From Stieleria varia (lineage in GTDB: Bacteria > Planctomycetota > Planctomycetia > Pirellulales > Pirellulaceae), in contig NZ_CP151726.1 in NCBI RefSeq assembly GCF_038443385.1, positions 5,890,001 to 5,954,000 of the forward strand: 64,000 nt of DNA. The letters are read 5' to 3'. This document shows positions 17,569 through 27,123 of the stretch, piece by piece. Every line of letters starts with the position of its first letter. Within the stretch, counting starts at the first letter, position 1. Under the pieces are notes generated by a model, which was not told the origin of the DNA, ran no database searches, and saw nothing but the letters and a program-made list of their open reading frames with translations. A program made the position numbers and the translations under genes.

Positions 17569-17579
17569 GGTCGCCTAAC
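17569..17579 (-). repeat. Border repeat of the toxin-antitoxin module
   Basis: On the minus strand GTTAGGCGACC ends five bases before the antitoxin ATG. It is the exact inverted copy of 17027-17037, so the module sits between 11-bp perfect inverted repeats. GCCTAACG on the plus strand is also a direct repeat of 17009-17016. Confidence 0.7.
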
Positions 17580-17590
17580 GGGTTTTGGGG

Positions 17591-17619
17591 CGACACCCCC
17601 TATCAATAGTGGGGTGTCG
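17591..17619. repeat. 9-bp perfect palindrome upstream of the antitoxin
   Basis: cgacacccc (17591-17599) and ggggtgtcg (17611-17619) form a perfect inverted repeat with an 11-nt spacer. It lies about 30 bp upstream of the antitoxin start, where an autoregulatory operator or an attC hairpin could be. Confidence 0.5.
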
Positions 17620-18142
17620 GGGAGGATTTGATTGCTTTTAGATTAGCGGGTTTTGGGGCTTGGGGAAAGATTTGTTGTCAGGTGGCAGCTGGTAGATGGG
17701 CCTGTATGGAGATTGAGAGGCCTCTCTTGATGGCAACGCACAGCGTGAGAAGTCGACCGCTGTGGGGATGGCCGACGGGGGCTGCGGGGGGAAAGAAGCT
17801 TGATTGCTTGCGACGAGACTCAGGCGATCTCGAAGGCGGCTGGGCTACTCGCGTGGATAGCGACTCAAGACGTGGGCGGTGATGCGGGCGGAAAGCATCT
17901 CATAGAAGCCCGCTTCGTGGACGCGATCGGACTGGGCTTTGGGTAGTTTTGCGAGTTCCGGTTTCCACTGCTCGATCGGTGGCAGTTGGATTGTGACGTA
18001 TACCAGGGCGAGATTGGGCTGTTCAAATTTGGGGTGTGGGGCTGTGGCGCTCCGCAAGTTTCTGTCACGTCCCTCGGGTCCCTCGGGCGTAGCTGAAAGG
18101 GAACAGTTGCGAAGCACGGCACAAGGCGTCTGGCTTGTGCTT

Positions 18143-18219
18143 GGGCGGATGGTGGTGTTCGTTTTCGACTTGGAAAGTCGAACGACAATCATCGCTCGAC
18201 TTCCCAAGTCGATAGCGTG
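18143..18219. repeat. Palindromic intergenic repeat, family C copy 1
   Basis: A 77-bp unit containing the hairpin tcgacttggaaagtcg ... cgacttcccaagtcga. A nearly identical copy in reverse orientation lies at 28647-28723. No coding capacity of its own. Confidence 0.88.
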
Positions 18220-18303
18220 CCCCGCCACGCGTTTTGCCGTTCCCAATCATTGACTCGCGCAGACAGGCCTCCTCCTCGCATTCGCCTCAGCGGCTAACCG
18301 CGA

Positions 18304-18328
18304 CCTCCCCCAAGTTCCTTGGGGGAGG
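18304..18328. repeat. 11-bp perfect hairpin
   Basis: cctcccccaag (18304-18314) and cttgggggagg (18318-18328) are exact inverted repeats around a 3-nt loop. No T-run follows on either strand, so a simple intrinsic terminator is doubtful. The flank tgacagtggacaagaaac recurs, slightly altered, at 20344-20361 and inverted near 20283. Confidence 0.6.
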
Positions 18329-18432
18329 TGACAGTGGACAAGAAACAGCTCAAAGAAAAACGTCGAAACATCAAGTCAACGCCAAATTTTGATCAGCCCA
18401 GTGGTCGAGTCCATGCGATCGCGCTGGCGCGA

Positions 18433-18855
18433 TCATTTGGACTCTACTAGTTTGAGTTCCAGCTCAATGCTTTCGCCGGCAACAACCTGGATTTCCTTCG
18501 GCTCCAATACCAATGCCTCGGGTTTCTTTCCGTTGCGACGCTTGGGACGTTCAAAGCTGACGTCGCCAGGACCCGCCTGAACGAACTCATGCTTCAGGCG
18601 ATGGGTTCCCGTAGCAGCGCCGGGCTGGCCGGGCAAATAGTACGCCGTGAACTTTCCTTCTGCGTCGGTCCTTGCCAAGGACGGGCGACCTTCGATCGGA
18701 ATCAGCTCGATGCTGACATTCGGTACAGGTTTTCCGTCGGATAGCACCACACCAGTGACTTGTCCCAGCGAAGGACCACCAGGACCGCAGCCGACAAAGG
18801 TGGTCAGCGCAGTCGCCAAAGCGACCGAAGTGAAGACAGCTTTTTCTTTCGTCAT
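18433..18855 (-). CDS. Small lipoprotein, carboxypeptidase-regulatory-like fold
   Basis: A 140-residue protein with a lipoprotein signal: MTKEKAVF, a hydrophobic run, and a Cys in FVGCGPGG. The mature part (GVVLSDGKPVPNVSIELIP, then ARTDAEGKFTAYYLPG) has the beta-sandwich pattern of carboxypeptidase regulatory-like/Ig-like domains. It starts two bases after the DUF1559 gene stop, so it is cotranscribed. DUF1559 gene plus small lipoprotein is a recurring pair in planctomycetes; a surface or periplasmic structural role is inferred. Confidence 0.85.
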   Translation of the reverse strand: MTKEKAVFTSVALATALTTFVGCGPGGPSLGQVTGVVLSDGKPVPNVSIELIPIEGRPSLARTDAEGKFTAYYLPGQPGAATGTHRLKHEFVQAGPGDVSFERPKRRNGKKPEALVLEPKEIQVVAGESIELELKLVESK

Positions 18856-18857
18856 GA

Positions 18858-19982
18858 TCAATACTCCTTGTCTATGACCCAGTGGTCGGCGCGGCCGTTC
18901 AAGGCCGGAAAAACGTTTACAAAGTCGACGCTGTCGGTGATGAATCGAACCGAGCCATCTCCATAGAGAAACTGAACACCACCGACATGCTGAGATCGAA
19001 AACCATTGTGCAAGGTCGTTTCCCACTCTTGCGTGTAGTTTCCTGAATAGAGGCTGTTGTTGGGAAAGCGTGGGACCGTCACATTGGCCGTTTGCCCCCA
19101 CCAAGGCGCGGCCCCCCATTCAAAGAACATTCTGTTGGACGACCACATGCCGCCGTTGCCGCGACCGGGGCGTGCGTCATACCGCTTGCGATCAAAGTCG
19201 TACATGTAGGCGCCGTGTTCTCCCACGGCAATCGTGTTGCTCAAACCATCCAGCACACTTGCGAAGGTACGTCTGGTGAACCTGTTGTTCCGCATGGAAA
19301 AAAAGCCGTCATCCTGAAGCCATCCGTATCCGGTCCATGTCGCGGTCCCGTTGTAGTAACGATCCCAGTTGAATTCTGTGTCTCCAGGGTCGTAGTAGTA
19401 TCCGACAGAACCAACGTAATCCGGGATCTGAACGCTGTACGTCGCGGGAGCGTTGGAATCCCAAGCGCGCGTCGCATTGCTGGCGTTCTGGATTCGCTCC
19501 TTCGGCATTGCACTTGATGGACAATAGTAAGAAGGCACACGGGATTCCGACATGACTTTCCAATTCTTGTTTGGCAGTCCGGATGCGTTGGTGTCGCTGA
19601 AGTCAGTCCCGGAGTAGTCGAGCTTTTCAGCAACCGCAGTTTGTTCCAACTGAGGCAAGATCGTTACCAGCCAAGAAGGACACGCTGGCGGAGTCGGGCC
19701 ACTCGTCGATGTCGTATCGGGTGAACCCAGGTTGCCCGGTATTTGACGGAACGCATCGTGGTAGTTGTGAACCGCAATGCCGATTTGTTTCAAGTTGTTC
19801 GAGCACGACATGCGTCGCGCGGCTTCTCGCGCAGCCTGTACCGCGGGCAGCAGCAAGCCGACCAAGATACCAATGATTGCGATCACAACGAGCAGTTCCA
19901 CGAGTGTGAAAGCGCGCTCGCCTGCGTAACGCTTTCTCGTGTCGGAAATCGAAGGGACGGATCCTCTCGAAGAAGTGGACAT
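18858..19982 (-). CDS. DUF1559 family prepilin-like protein
   Basis: A 374-residue protein with an N-terminal type IV pilin/pseudopilin methylation signal: ERAFTLVELLVVIAIIG followed by the hydrophobic helix and the planctomycete hallmark LLPAVQAAREAARRM and NNLKQIGIAVHNYHD. The C-terminal part holds VGGVQFLYGDGSVRFI, the ending conserved in the DUF1559 (SBP_bac_10) family. ATG 19982 is chosen over 20072 because it places a short basic leader before the signal. The family is highly expanded in planctomycetes, assumed to be processed by a prepilin peptidase and exposed at the membrane; function is not established. It is the first gene of an operon with the lipoprotein. Confidence 0.92.
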   Translation of the reverse strand: MSTSSRGSVPSISDTRKRYAGERAFTLVELLVVIAIIGILVGLLLPAVQAAREAARRMSCSNNLKQIGIAVHNYHDAFRQIPGNLGSPDTTSTSGPTPPACPSWLVTILPQLEQTAVAEKLDYSGTDFSDTNASGLPNKNWKVMSESRVPSYYCPSSAMPKERIQNASNATRAWDSNAPATYSVQIPDYVGSVGYYYDPGDTEFNWDRYYNGTATWTGYGWLQDDGFFSMRNNRFTRRTFASVLDGLSNTIAVGEHGAYMYDFDRKRYDARPGRGNGGMWSSNRMFFEWGAAPWWGQTANVTVPRFPNNSLYSGNYTQEWETTLHNGFRSQHVGGVQFLYGDGSVRFITDSVDFVNVFPALNGRADHWVIDKEY

Positions 19983-20918
19983 CAAGCTTTCCTGTTGATG
20001 GGGTGAGTCTTTCTCGTCGCCAACCGAACCGGCGACCTGGATGCCGGCTAAGCGAATGCGGTGCCAAAACACATGGCTGTGAAATGAGCGTTGACGCAGA
20101 GAAACTTGCGTCGATGCTTCATTGGGGAAAGATCAAGCACCAACGTTTATGGCAGCGAACGTCCGCTCCACCCTTAAGCTCGAGTGAACTTGAGTTCGAA
20201 TGAAAAAAGATTTGCGTTCCAGCGATCGCTGATCCGTTTGATTCGCCTATCGCCTGTACGAGTGTGCACAAAAAACAGGCAAGCATTTCCTGTCCACTGA
20301 CACGTCACTCACTGACACGACACTCAACGAACCTGGGGAGATGACAGTGACAAGAAACGGATCGCCGACATCATTTGCCCTGTCGCCCTGGGCTTTCATA
20401 CTCGGCCCTTTCGGGACACGGGGCCAACAGATCTAGGCGGATGGCGAGTCAGGTCGCCGCAGGCTCGCGACTGCGGCAATCATGGTGCCTTTAGCAGGCT
20501 AGAAGGGTTTTACGTGGGGTTCCTCGCTGCTTGCCGTTGCTAGTTCTGCTTTGCTGTGTAATATTTCCGGCTTGAAACGCCAATGCTGACGAATTTCTGC
20601 GGGCACGGAAGCGAATTCTTGATTGAAAGTCGCTTCTGATTTGAGTCTGCTCTTGCTAACAACGCTTGTTGTTCGCGATAGAGCCACTCGCTCGCTGTTC
20701 TTCAGTCCTGCACACTGCCCGCTTCGGTACCATCCCTTGCGGGCTTTGGCTCAAAATGACTTTGTGAAAATAATCACAAAGTCATGAAGGGCTTCGCAGT
20801 GGGCGGCAATGCATTCCGTGCCGGTCGCACGGTTGAATTGAGATTCGTGCGGACGGGCAGGCCGTGGATGAGCGGTTTTGCGAACGAATAGACAACGCGA
20901 GGCGAGTGATTCATCGAA
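19983..20918. other. Intergenic, 936 bp, upstream of DUF1559 gene and of nqrA
   Basis: Divergent promoter region for the DUF1559 operon (minus) and the nqr operon (plus). It contains a perfect 12-bp palindrome (20756-20785) and another GC-rich hairpin, gcccgc ... gcgggc, at about 20717-20743. A 62-codon minus-strand frame at 20499-20687 has no recognisable motif and is not called. Confidence 0.5.
20756..20785. promoter_or_regulatory. Perfect 12-bp palindrome upstream of nqrA
   Basis: atgactttgtga (20756-20767) and tcacaaagtcat (20774-20785) are exact inverted repeats around a 6-nt spacer, about 134 bp upstream of the nqrA start. It is A+T-rich relative to its surroundings and could be an operator for a dimeric regulator or an RNA hairpin in the leader. 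Function is inferred from position only. Confidence 0.5.
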
Positions 20919-22277
20919 ATGATTACGATCAAAGAAGGCTTGGACCTGCCGATTTTGGGGAACCCTGAGCAACATGTTCAGGTTGCCAAGCCCGTCACGC
21001 GAGTGGCCTTGCTCGGCGATGACTACATCGGCATGAAGCCCACGATGTTGGTTCAGGTGGGTGATCGCGTGAAGCTTGGGCAGCCGTTGTTCACGGACAA
21101 GAAAACCGAGGGCGTGATTTTTACGTCGCCCGCTGCTGGAATGGTTGCCGAGATCAATCGTGGTGCCAAGCGAAAATTCGAGTCGATCGTGATCGACGTC
21201 GATCAGAATCCGGGCGATGACGATGTGGTGGTTTTCGATCAAGCCGCAGGAGCTGACCCGCTGGCACTTGGCCGCGAGGGGGTTCAAAACGTGCTGGTCG
21301 AAAGTGGTCTTTGGACAGCGATTCGCACGCGGCCCTACGGTCGTGTCCCGGCACTAGGCTCGGTCCCTCACTCGATCTTTGTCCAAGCGATCGACACGAA
21401 TCCGCTGGCGGCGGACCCTGTCGTCGCGATGGCTGATCGCAAGGATCAGTTCACACTCGGCCTGAGTTGTTTGACTCAGCTCACCGATGGCAAAGTCCAC
21501 GTGTGCAAGGCTGCTGGTGCTGAGATCCCTGGCTCGGGTGTCGCTGGTGTGACGGTCACTGAGTTTGCCGGCCCTCATCCCGCTGGATTACCCGGCACAC
21601 ACATTCACATGCTGGATCCGGTTGGACCTGGCAAGGTGGTTTGGTACATCAACTATCAAGACGTGATCGCAATCGGAGCATTGCTCAGCAGTGGCAAGCT
21701 CGATGTGCGACGCGTGATTTCGCTCGCCGGTCCGGTGGTCAAGCAACCGCGTTTGCTGGAGACTCGCCTGGGCGCGGATGTTTCTCATTTGGTGGACGGC
21801 GAGATCGATGGTGATGTCAAAGTGCGTCAGATTTCCGGTTCTGTGTTGCACGGCCGAACCGCGGCCGGTTTCCATACTTACTTGGGACGCTACCACAATC
21901 AAATTTCGGTTCTGGCGGAAGGCGACGAGCGAGAGTTCCTGGGCTGGCAGAAACCCGGCTTTGACAAGTTCTCCGTAACACGTGTGTTCGCTTCGGCGAT
22001 GTTGCCCAACGCCAAGTTTGCTTTCACGACCAGCACCGGCGGCAGCGAGCGTGCGATGGTTCCACTGGGAACTTATGAGAAAGTCATGCCGCTGGATATC
22101 TTGCCGACTCAACTGCTGCGGTCGTTGATCGTTCGCGACACTGACCAAGCCCAAATGCTGGGTGTTTTGGAATTGGAAGAAGAAGATTTGGGACTGTGCA
22201 CCTTCGTCTGTCCCGGAAAGTACGAATACGGATCATTGCTGCGTGAAAACCTGACAACGATCGAGCGTGAAGGTTAA
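20919..22277 (+). CDS. nqrA: Na+-translocating NADH:quinone reductase subunit A
   Basis: A 452-residue protein matching Nqr[17 protein letters not shown] at the start, an N-terminal biotinyl/lipoyl-like segment ([31 protein letters not shown]), [18 protein letters not shown], and a C-terminal [21 protein letters not shown]. NqrA is the cytoplasmic-face subunit that contributes to the quinone site. It is the first gene of nqrABCDEF. It has no cofactor motif of its own, as expected. The 82-bp gap to nqrB is the largest in the core of the operon apart from that before nqrF. Confidence 0.97.
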   Translation: MITIKEGLDLPILGNPEQHVQVAKPVTRVALLGDDYIGMKPTMLVQVGDRVKLGQPLFTDKKTEGVIFTSPAAGMVAEINRGAKRKFESIVIDVDQNPGDDDVVVFDQAAGADPLALGREGVQNVLVESGLWTAIRTRPYGRVPALGSVPHSIFVQAIDTNPLAADPVVAMADRKDQFTLGLSCLTQLTDGKVHVCKAAGAEIPGSGVAGVTVTEFAGPHPAGLPGTHIHMLDPVGPGKVVWYINYQDVIAIGALLSSGKLDVRRVISLAGPVVKQPRLLETRLGADVSHLVDGEIDGDVKVRQISGSVLHGRTAAGFHTYLGRYHNQISVLAEGDEREFLGWQKPGFDKFSVTRVFASAMLPNAKFAFTTSTGGSERAMVPLGTYEKVMPLDILPTQLLRSLIVRDTDQAQMLGVLELEEEDLGLCTFVCPGKYEYGSLLRENLTTIEREG

Positions 22278-22358
22278 ATCGAGCGTGAAGGATAAACGGA
22301 ACGGACCATTTTTTCCCTGCGAAAGCTCATCGAAAGGCTCTCCCAGAAAGCTTAAATC

Positions 22359-23660
22359 ATGAAACTACTTCGAAACGCGTTGGACAAAGTCCATCCCTTG
22401 TTCAGCAAGGGTGGCATTTTGGAAAAGGCGTATCCCATGTACGAAGCGTTGGACACGTTTTTGTACACGCCCGGGGAAGTCGCCCACGGCACCACCCACG
22501 TCCGAGACAACATCGACCTGAAACGGATGATGATCACGGTGGTGATGGCGCTCGTTCCGGTCACGCTCTTTGGAATGTGGAACGTGGGCTATCAAGCCAA
22601 CACGGCCATCGCCCAAGCGGCGTCGGTAGGCATGGGATACACCGGCGATTGGCACTACACGATTCACCACTTCATGGGTTTTACCAACGACCCAGGAAAC
22701 ATTGCCGATTGCTTTACCCTTGGCCTGATCCACTTCCTGCCGATTTACATCGTCTGCATGTTTGTCGGAGGTCACGTCGAGCTGGTCTTTAGTGTGCTGC
22801 GAGGCCACGAGATCAACGAAGGATTCCTGGTCACGGGGCTATTGTTTCCGCTGACGTTGCCTCCCTCGATCCCACTTTGGCAAGTCGCCGTGGGGATCAC
22901 GTTCGGGGTGATTGTCGCGAAAGAGGTCTTCGGAGGCACGGGACGAAACTTCCTGAACGTCGCTCTAACCAGTCGAGCTTTCCTGTACTTCTCCCACGCC
23001 GGTGAAATCAGCGGCGACAAAGTGTGGACGGCAGCGGACGGTTTCAGCGGTGCGACCGCTTTAGGTCAAATGGCCAGCCCACCGAACCCGGATGCGGTTG
23101 CCGCCGATGGCATCACCGCCGCACTGACTTCGGTCAACTATTCGCTCGGTGCCGGCGACCAACCTGCTCGCTGGACCGACAGCATCACTTGGATGGATGC
23201 CTTCCTGGGCAATGTCCAGGGTTGCATCGGAGAGACGAGCACATTGCTGTGCATCGTGGGCGCGGCCATCTTGATCATGACCGGGATCGGTTCCTGGAGG
23301 ATCATGGCCGCTGTGATCGGCGGCGTGATTGGGACATCAATCTTCCTCAACCTCGTCAACGTCGGCACCAACCCGATGATGGGATTGCCGTTTTACTGGC
23401 ACTTGGTCATCGGTGGCTTGGCGTTCGGATTGGTTTTCATGGCGACAGACCCGGTCAGCGCTTCGATGACAGAGACGGGAAAATGGTGGTACGGCGGGTT
23501 GATCGGATTCATGACCGTGCTGATCCGCTGCCTCAATCCCGCGTTCCCCGAAGGCATCATGTTGGCGATCTTGTTCGGCAACGTGTTCGCACCACTGATT
23601 GATTACTTCGTCGTCTATTTCAACGTTCGCCGGAGGATGGCACGCTATGCAACAACGTGA
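22359..23660 (+). CDS. nqrB: Na+-translocating NADH:quinone reductase subunit B
   Basis: A 433-residue polytopic membrane protein with about ten hydrophobic segments. The covalent FMN attachment motif [11 protein letters not shown] is present, with T233 as the flavin-bearing residue (S-G-A-T). NqrB forms part of the sodium channel and the riboflavin/FMN electron path of the NQR complex. [20 protein letters not shown] before the motif is also typical. The stop overlaps the nqrC start by 14 nt, implying translational coupling. FMN would be attached by the ApbE domain encoded downstream. Confidence 0.97.
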   Translation: MKLLRNALDKVHPLFSKGGILEKAYPMYEALDTFLYTPGEVAHGTTHVRDNIDLKRMMITVVMALVPVTLFGMWNVGYQANTAIAQAASVGMGYTGDWHYTIHHFMGFTNDPGNIADCFTLGLIHFLPIYIVCMFVGGHVELVFSVLRGHEINEGFLVTGLLFPLTLPPSIPLWQVAVGITFGVIVAKEVFGGTGRNFLNVALTSRAFLYFSHAGEISGDKVWTAADGFSGATALGQMASPPNPDAVAADGITAALTSVNYSLGAGDQPARWTDSITWMDAFLGNVQGCIGETSTLLCIVGAAILIMTGIGSWRIMAAVIGGVIGTSIFLNLVNVGTNPMMGLPFYWHLVIGGLAFGLVFMATDPVSASMTETGKWWYGGLIGFMTVLIRCLNPAFPEGIMLAILFGNVFAPLIDYFVVYFNVRRRMARYATT

Positions 23661-24474
23661 TTCCCTGGGCTACACCATCATGGTCGCCGCCGTTCTGTGC
23701 GTCGTGTGCAGTCTGTTTGTGAGTGCGGCCGCGGTGGGCTTGAAGAGCAAGCAAGAAGCCAACAAGGTCTTGGACCGCAAGAAAAACATTTTGGACGCCG
23801 CTGGACTTTCCACCGGTGAATTTGGAAAGGTCGCCAACGAACTGTCCGTCGAACAGATTGATCTGCTGTACAAACGCGTCAGTGAAGGTCTGGTGGACCT
23901 GCAAACCGGTGAGTACGTCACCGACAGAAACGTGGCAGAATATGATCCCCGTGAAGCAGTCAACAAAAAGGAAACCAGCATCGAACTGATCAATCCTGAG
24001 TTCGATCCAGGCGTCAAGAAACGTGAGACGATCGCCAAAGTCTACTTCGTCACGCCTCCCGATGCTGACAAGTTTGACCAGATTGTGCTGCCGGTCTACG
24101 GCAAAGGGCTCTGGTCGACGCTGTACGGTTACCTGGCTCTCAAGAGTGACTTCAACACCATTCAGGGCCTGACGTTTTACGAGCATGCCGAGACGCCCGG
24201 ACTGGGCGGCGAGGTCGACAACCCAAAATGGAAAGAGCTCTGGGAAGGTAAGAAACTCTACGGTGAAGACGGCAAACCGAAGGTGGAGGTCGTCAAAGGC
24301 TCTGCACCCAGCGGCAACAGTTACGCCGTCGATGGACTCTCCGGAGCAACCATCACCAGTCGTGGCGTCACTAACCTGATCCGATACTGGGCGAGCGATG
24401 ACGGATACGGTCCGTTTCTGGACAAACTGGCCGAGAACCCTGTAGGACCACCAGCCCAAGAGGCAGGAGAGTAA
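23647..24474 (+). CDS. nqrC: Na+-translocating NADH:quinone reductase subunit C
   Basis: A 275-residue protein with one N-terminal membrane helix ([22 protein letters not shown]) and a periplasmic FMN-binding domain. The flavinylation motif is [13 protein letters not shown], with T235 expected to carry covalent [17 protein letters not shown] and [10 protein letters not shown] are conserved NqrC segments. ATG 23647 ([10 protein letters not shown]) is chosen rather than 23599, because the longer version only adds a shadow of nqrB. It overlaps nqrB by 14 nt, and nqrD starts two bases after its stop. Confidence 0.97.
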   Translation: MQQRDSLGYTIMVAAVLCVVCSLFVSAAAVGLKSKQEANKVLDRKKNILDAAGLSTGEFGKVANELSVEQIDLLYKRVSEGLVDLQTGEYVTDRNVAEYDPREAVNKKETSIELINPEFDPGVKKRETIAKVYFVTPPDADKFDQIVLPVYGKGLWSTLYGYLALKSDFNTIQGLTFYEHAETPGLGGEVDNPKWKELWEGKKLYGEDGKPKVEVVKGSAPSGNSYAVDGLSGATITSRGVTNLIRYWASDDGYGPFLDKLAENPVGPPAQEAGE

Positions 24475-24476
24475 AC

Positions 24477-25103
<627 letters not shown>

Positions 25104-25107
25104 AGAG

Positions 25108-25761
25108 ATGAGCGAGATCATTGAAACCCACTTCAGCATTTTCCTCAAAGCCGTCTTTGTAGAGAATCTTGCGCTCGCATTCTTTCTCGGAATGTGCACG
25201 TTCTTGGCATTGAGCAAGAACGTCAAGATCGCTCTCGGACTCGGCTTGGCGGTGATTGTTATCGAAGCCATCACGGTTCCGGCGAACCAGCTCGTCTACG
25301 ATTTGCTGCTGAAAAAAGGAGCCCTCGAGTGGGTGAACTCCAGCGGGATGGTTTCCGTCGAAACGAGAGACTTCTCACAAGTTGACCTATCGTTCTTGGG
25401 ATTCATCAGTTTCATCGGTCTGATCGCCGCGATGGTGCAGATCCTTGAGATGGTGCTCGATAAGTTCTTCCCGCCGCTCTACAACGCGTTGGGAATCTTC
25501 TTGCCGCTGATCACCGTGAACTGCGCCATCTTGGGTGCATCACTTTTCATGCAAGAACGCAACTACACCTTCGGGGAATCTTGCACTTACGGACTCGGTT
25601 GCGGTATCGGTTGGGCCTTGGCAATCGCCGCGTTGGCCGGCATTCGCGAAAAGATGAAATACAGCGATGTTCCGCCACCCCTTCGTGGTTTAGGTATCAC
25701 GTTCATTACGGTTGGACTGATGGCTCTGGCCTTCATGTCCTTCAGCGGAATCCAACTGTAG
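25108..25761 (+). CDS. nqrE: Na+-translocating NADH:quinone reductase subunit E
   Basis: A 217-residue membrane protein of the RnfA/NqrE family, the inverted-topology partner of NqrD. Visible landmarks are [27 protein letters not shown] and, further on, [19 protein letters not shown], carrying the Cys that help bind the shared iron centre. The start ATG 25108 follows GAGGAGG in the nqrD tail, a clear ribosome binding site. Alternative start 25090 would lie inside nqrD. A 104-bp gap separates it from nqrF. Confidence 0.97.
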   Translation: MSEIIETHFSIFLKAVFVENLALAFFLGMCTFLALSKNVKIALGLGLAVIVIEAITVPANQLVYDLLLKKGALEWVNSSGMVSVETRDFSQVDLSFLGFISFIGLIAAMVQILEMVLDKFFPPLYNALGIFLPLITVNCAILGASLFMQERNYTFGESCTYGLGCGIGWALAIAALAGIREKMKYSDVPPPLRGLGITFITVGLMALAFMSFSGIQL

Positions 25762-25865
25762 CGGCAGTCATAGCGACAATGGGTTGCAGCAGGCAGGAGT
25801 TGCTTGCTGCATCTGAAAGACAAAACTTAAACACTTAATTTCACTCGACAGCGAGTCATCGACTG

Positions 25866-27083
25866 ATGGAAATTTTCCTCGGCGTATTCATGTTCACGGT
25901 AGTGGTGGTTGCACTGGTGCTCGTGATTCTTGCCGCCAAGAAAGGCTTGGTCGCCTCTGGGCCGGTCAAGATCATGATCAACAACCAGAAAGAAATCGAA
26001 GTCCCGGCAGGCGGCAAGCTGCTTGGTGCTTTGGCCGACGCCGGCGTATTCGTCTCCAGTGCCTGCGGTGGCGGCGGAACATGCGCCCAGTGCAAGGTGC
26101 ACGTCCAATCCGGTGGTGGAGAGATCCTGGCGACCGAAAAGAACCACATCACAAAGAAGCACGCTGCTGAAGGCGAACGGCTCAGTTGCCAAGTCGCTGT
26201 CAAGCAAGACATGGTCGTCGAAGTGCCACCGGAAGCTTTCGATACCAAGAAGTGGGAGTGCACGGTCCGAAGCAATCATAATGTTGCCACGTTCATCAAA
26301 GAATTCGTGCTGGAACTCCCCGAAGGCGAAGAAGTTGACTTCCGAGCAGGCGGCTACATCCAAATCGAATGTGACCCACACGTCATTCACTACAAAGATT
26401 TTGACATTGAAGAAGAGTACCACGAGGACTGGGACAAGTACAACATTTGGAAGTATGTCTCTGACGTCAAGGAACCCGTCGTTCGAGCGTACTCGATGGC
26501 AAACTATCCCGGCGAAAAGGGCATCATCATGCTCAACATCCGGGTCGCCACGCCACCGCCTCGAAACGACACCGTGCCTCCGGGCAAGATGAGCAGTTGG
26601 ATCTTTAGCCTCAAACCAGGCGACAAAGCAACCATCAGCGGCCCCTACGGTGAGTTCTTTATCAAAGACACCGACGCTGAAATGGTTTACATCGGCGGTG
26701 GTGCCGGCATGGCTCCCCTGCGAAGTCACATCTTTGAGCTATTCAAGCGTCGCAAAACCAATCGCAAAGTCAGTTACTGGTACGGCGGACGTAGCTTGCG
26801 GGAACTGTTCTACATAGATCACTTCCGGGATATTGAAAAAGACTTTCCGAATTTCCAATTCAACATCGCGCTTTCCGATCCGTTGCCCGAAGACAACTGG
26901 GACGGTTACAAAGGGTTCATCCACCAAGTCCTGCTCGACAACTACCTCAGCACGCACCCAGCTCCCGAGGACATCGAGTACTACATCTGTGGACCGCCGA
27001 TGATGAACCAAGCTGTCTTCCGTATGCTGGATGATCTCGGTGTTGAGCCAGAAAACATCGCGTACGACGATTTCGGCGGCTGA
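25866..27083 (+). CDS. nqrF: Na+-translocating NADH:quinone reductase subunit F
   Basis: A 405-residue protein: one N-terminal membrane helix, a plant-type [2Fe-2S] ferredoxin domain with Cys 67, 73, 76 and 108 ([11 protein letters not shown] and LSCQV), then a FAD-binding domain with RAYSMANYP and an NADH-binding domain with [15 protein letters not shown] and [12 protein letters not shown]. NqrF takes electrons from NADH and passes them to the NQR membrane subunits. The ending AYDDFGG is typical of NqrF. The apbE-nqrM fusion gene starts 40 bp downstream. Confidence 0.97.
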   Translation: MEIFLGVFMFTVVVVALVLVILAAKKGLVASGPVKIMINNQKEIEVPAGGKLLGALADAGVFVSSACGGGGTCAQCKVHVQSGGGEILATEKNHITKKHAAEGERLSCQVAVKQDMVVEVPPEAFDTKKWECTVRSNHNVATFIKEFVLELPEGEEVDFRAGGYIQIECDPHVIHYKDFDIEEEYHEDWDKYNIWKYVSDVKEPVVRAYSMANYPGEKGIIMLNIRVATPPPRNDTVPPGKMSSWIFSLKPGDKATISGPYGEFFIKDTDAEMVYIGGGAGMAPLRSHIFELFKRRKTNRKVSYWYGGRSLRELFYIDHFRDIEKDFPNFQFNIALSDPLPEDNWDGYKGFIHQVLLDNYLSTHPAPEDIEYYICGPPMMNQAVFRMLDDLGVEPENIAYDDFGG

Positions 27084-27123
27084 TTTTTTCCAGCATCTCC
27101 ACGCCCAAGCCTGTCTGCAGACA

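Larger units (their letters stand above)
17620..18432. other. Intergenic, about 810 bp, repeats and a possible gene remnant
   Basis: The region contains repeat family C (18143-18219) and an 11-bp hairpin at 18304-18328. A minus-strand open frame (17845-18246) runs straight through repeat C; its last ~55 codons look more protein-like than the rest and might be a gene remnant, but no family was recognised. No intact gene is called. Confidence 0.45.

Noticed and set aside
17845-18246. 133-codon minus-strand frame
   Set aside because: It passes through intergenic repeat C, and the same translated repeat appears at 28.6 kb, so most of the frame is not a gene. The last third could be a gene remnant.
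18304-18328. Perfect hairpin considered as an intrinsic terminator
   Set aside because: No T-run on either strand.
20499-20687. 62-codon minus-strand frame upstream of nqrA
   Set aside because: No motif or start signal.
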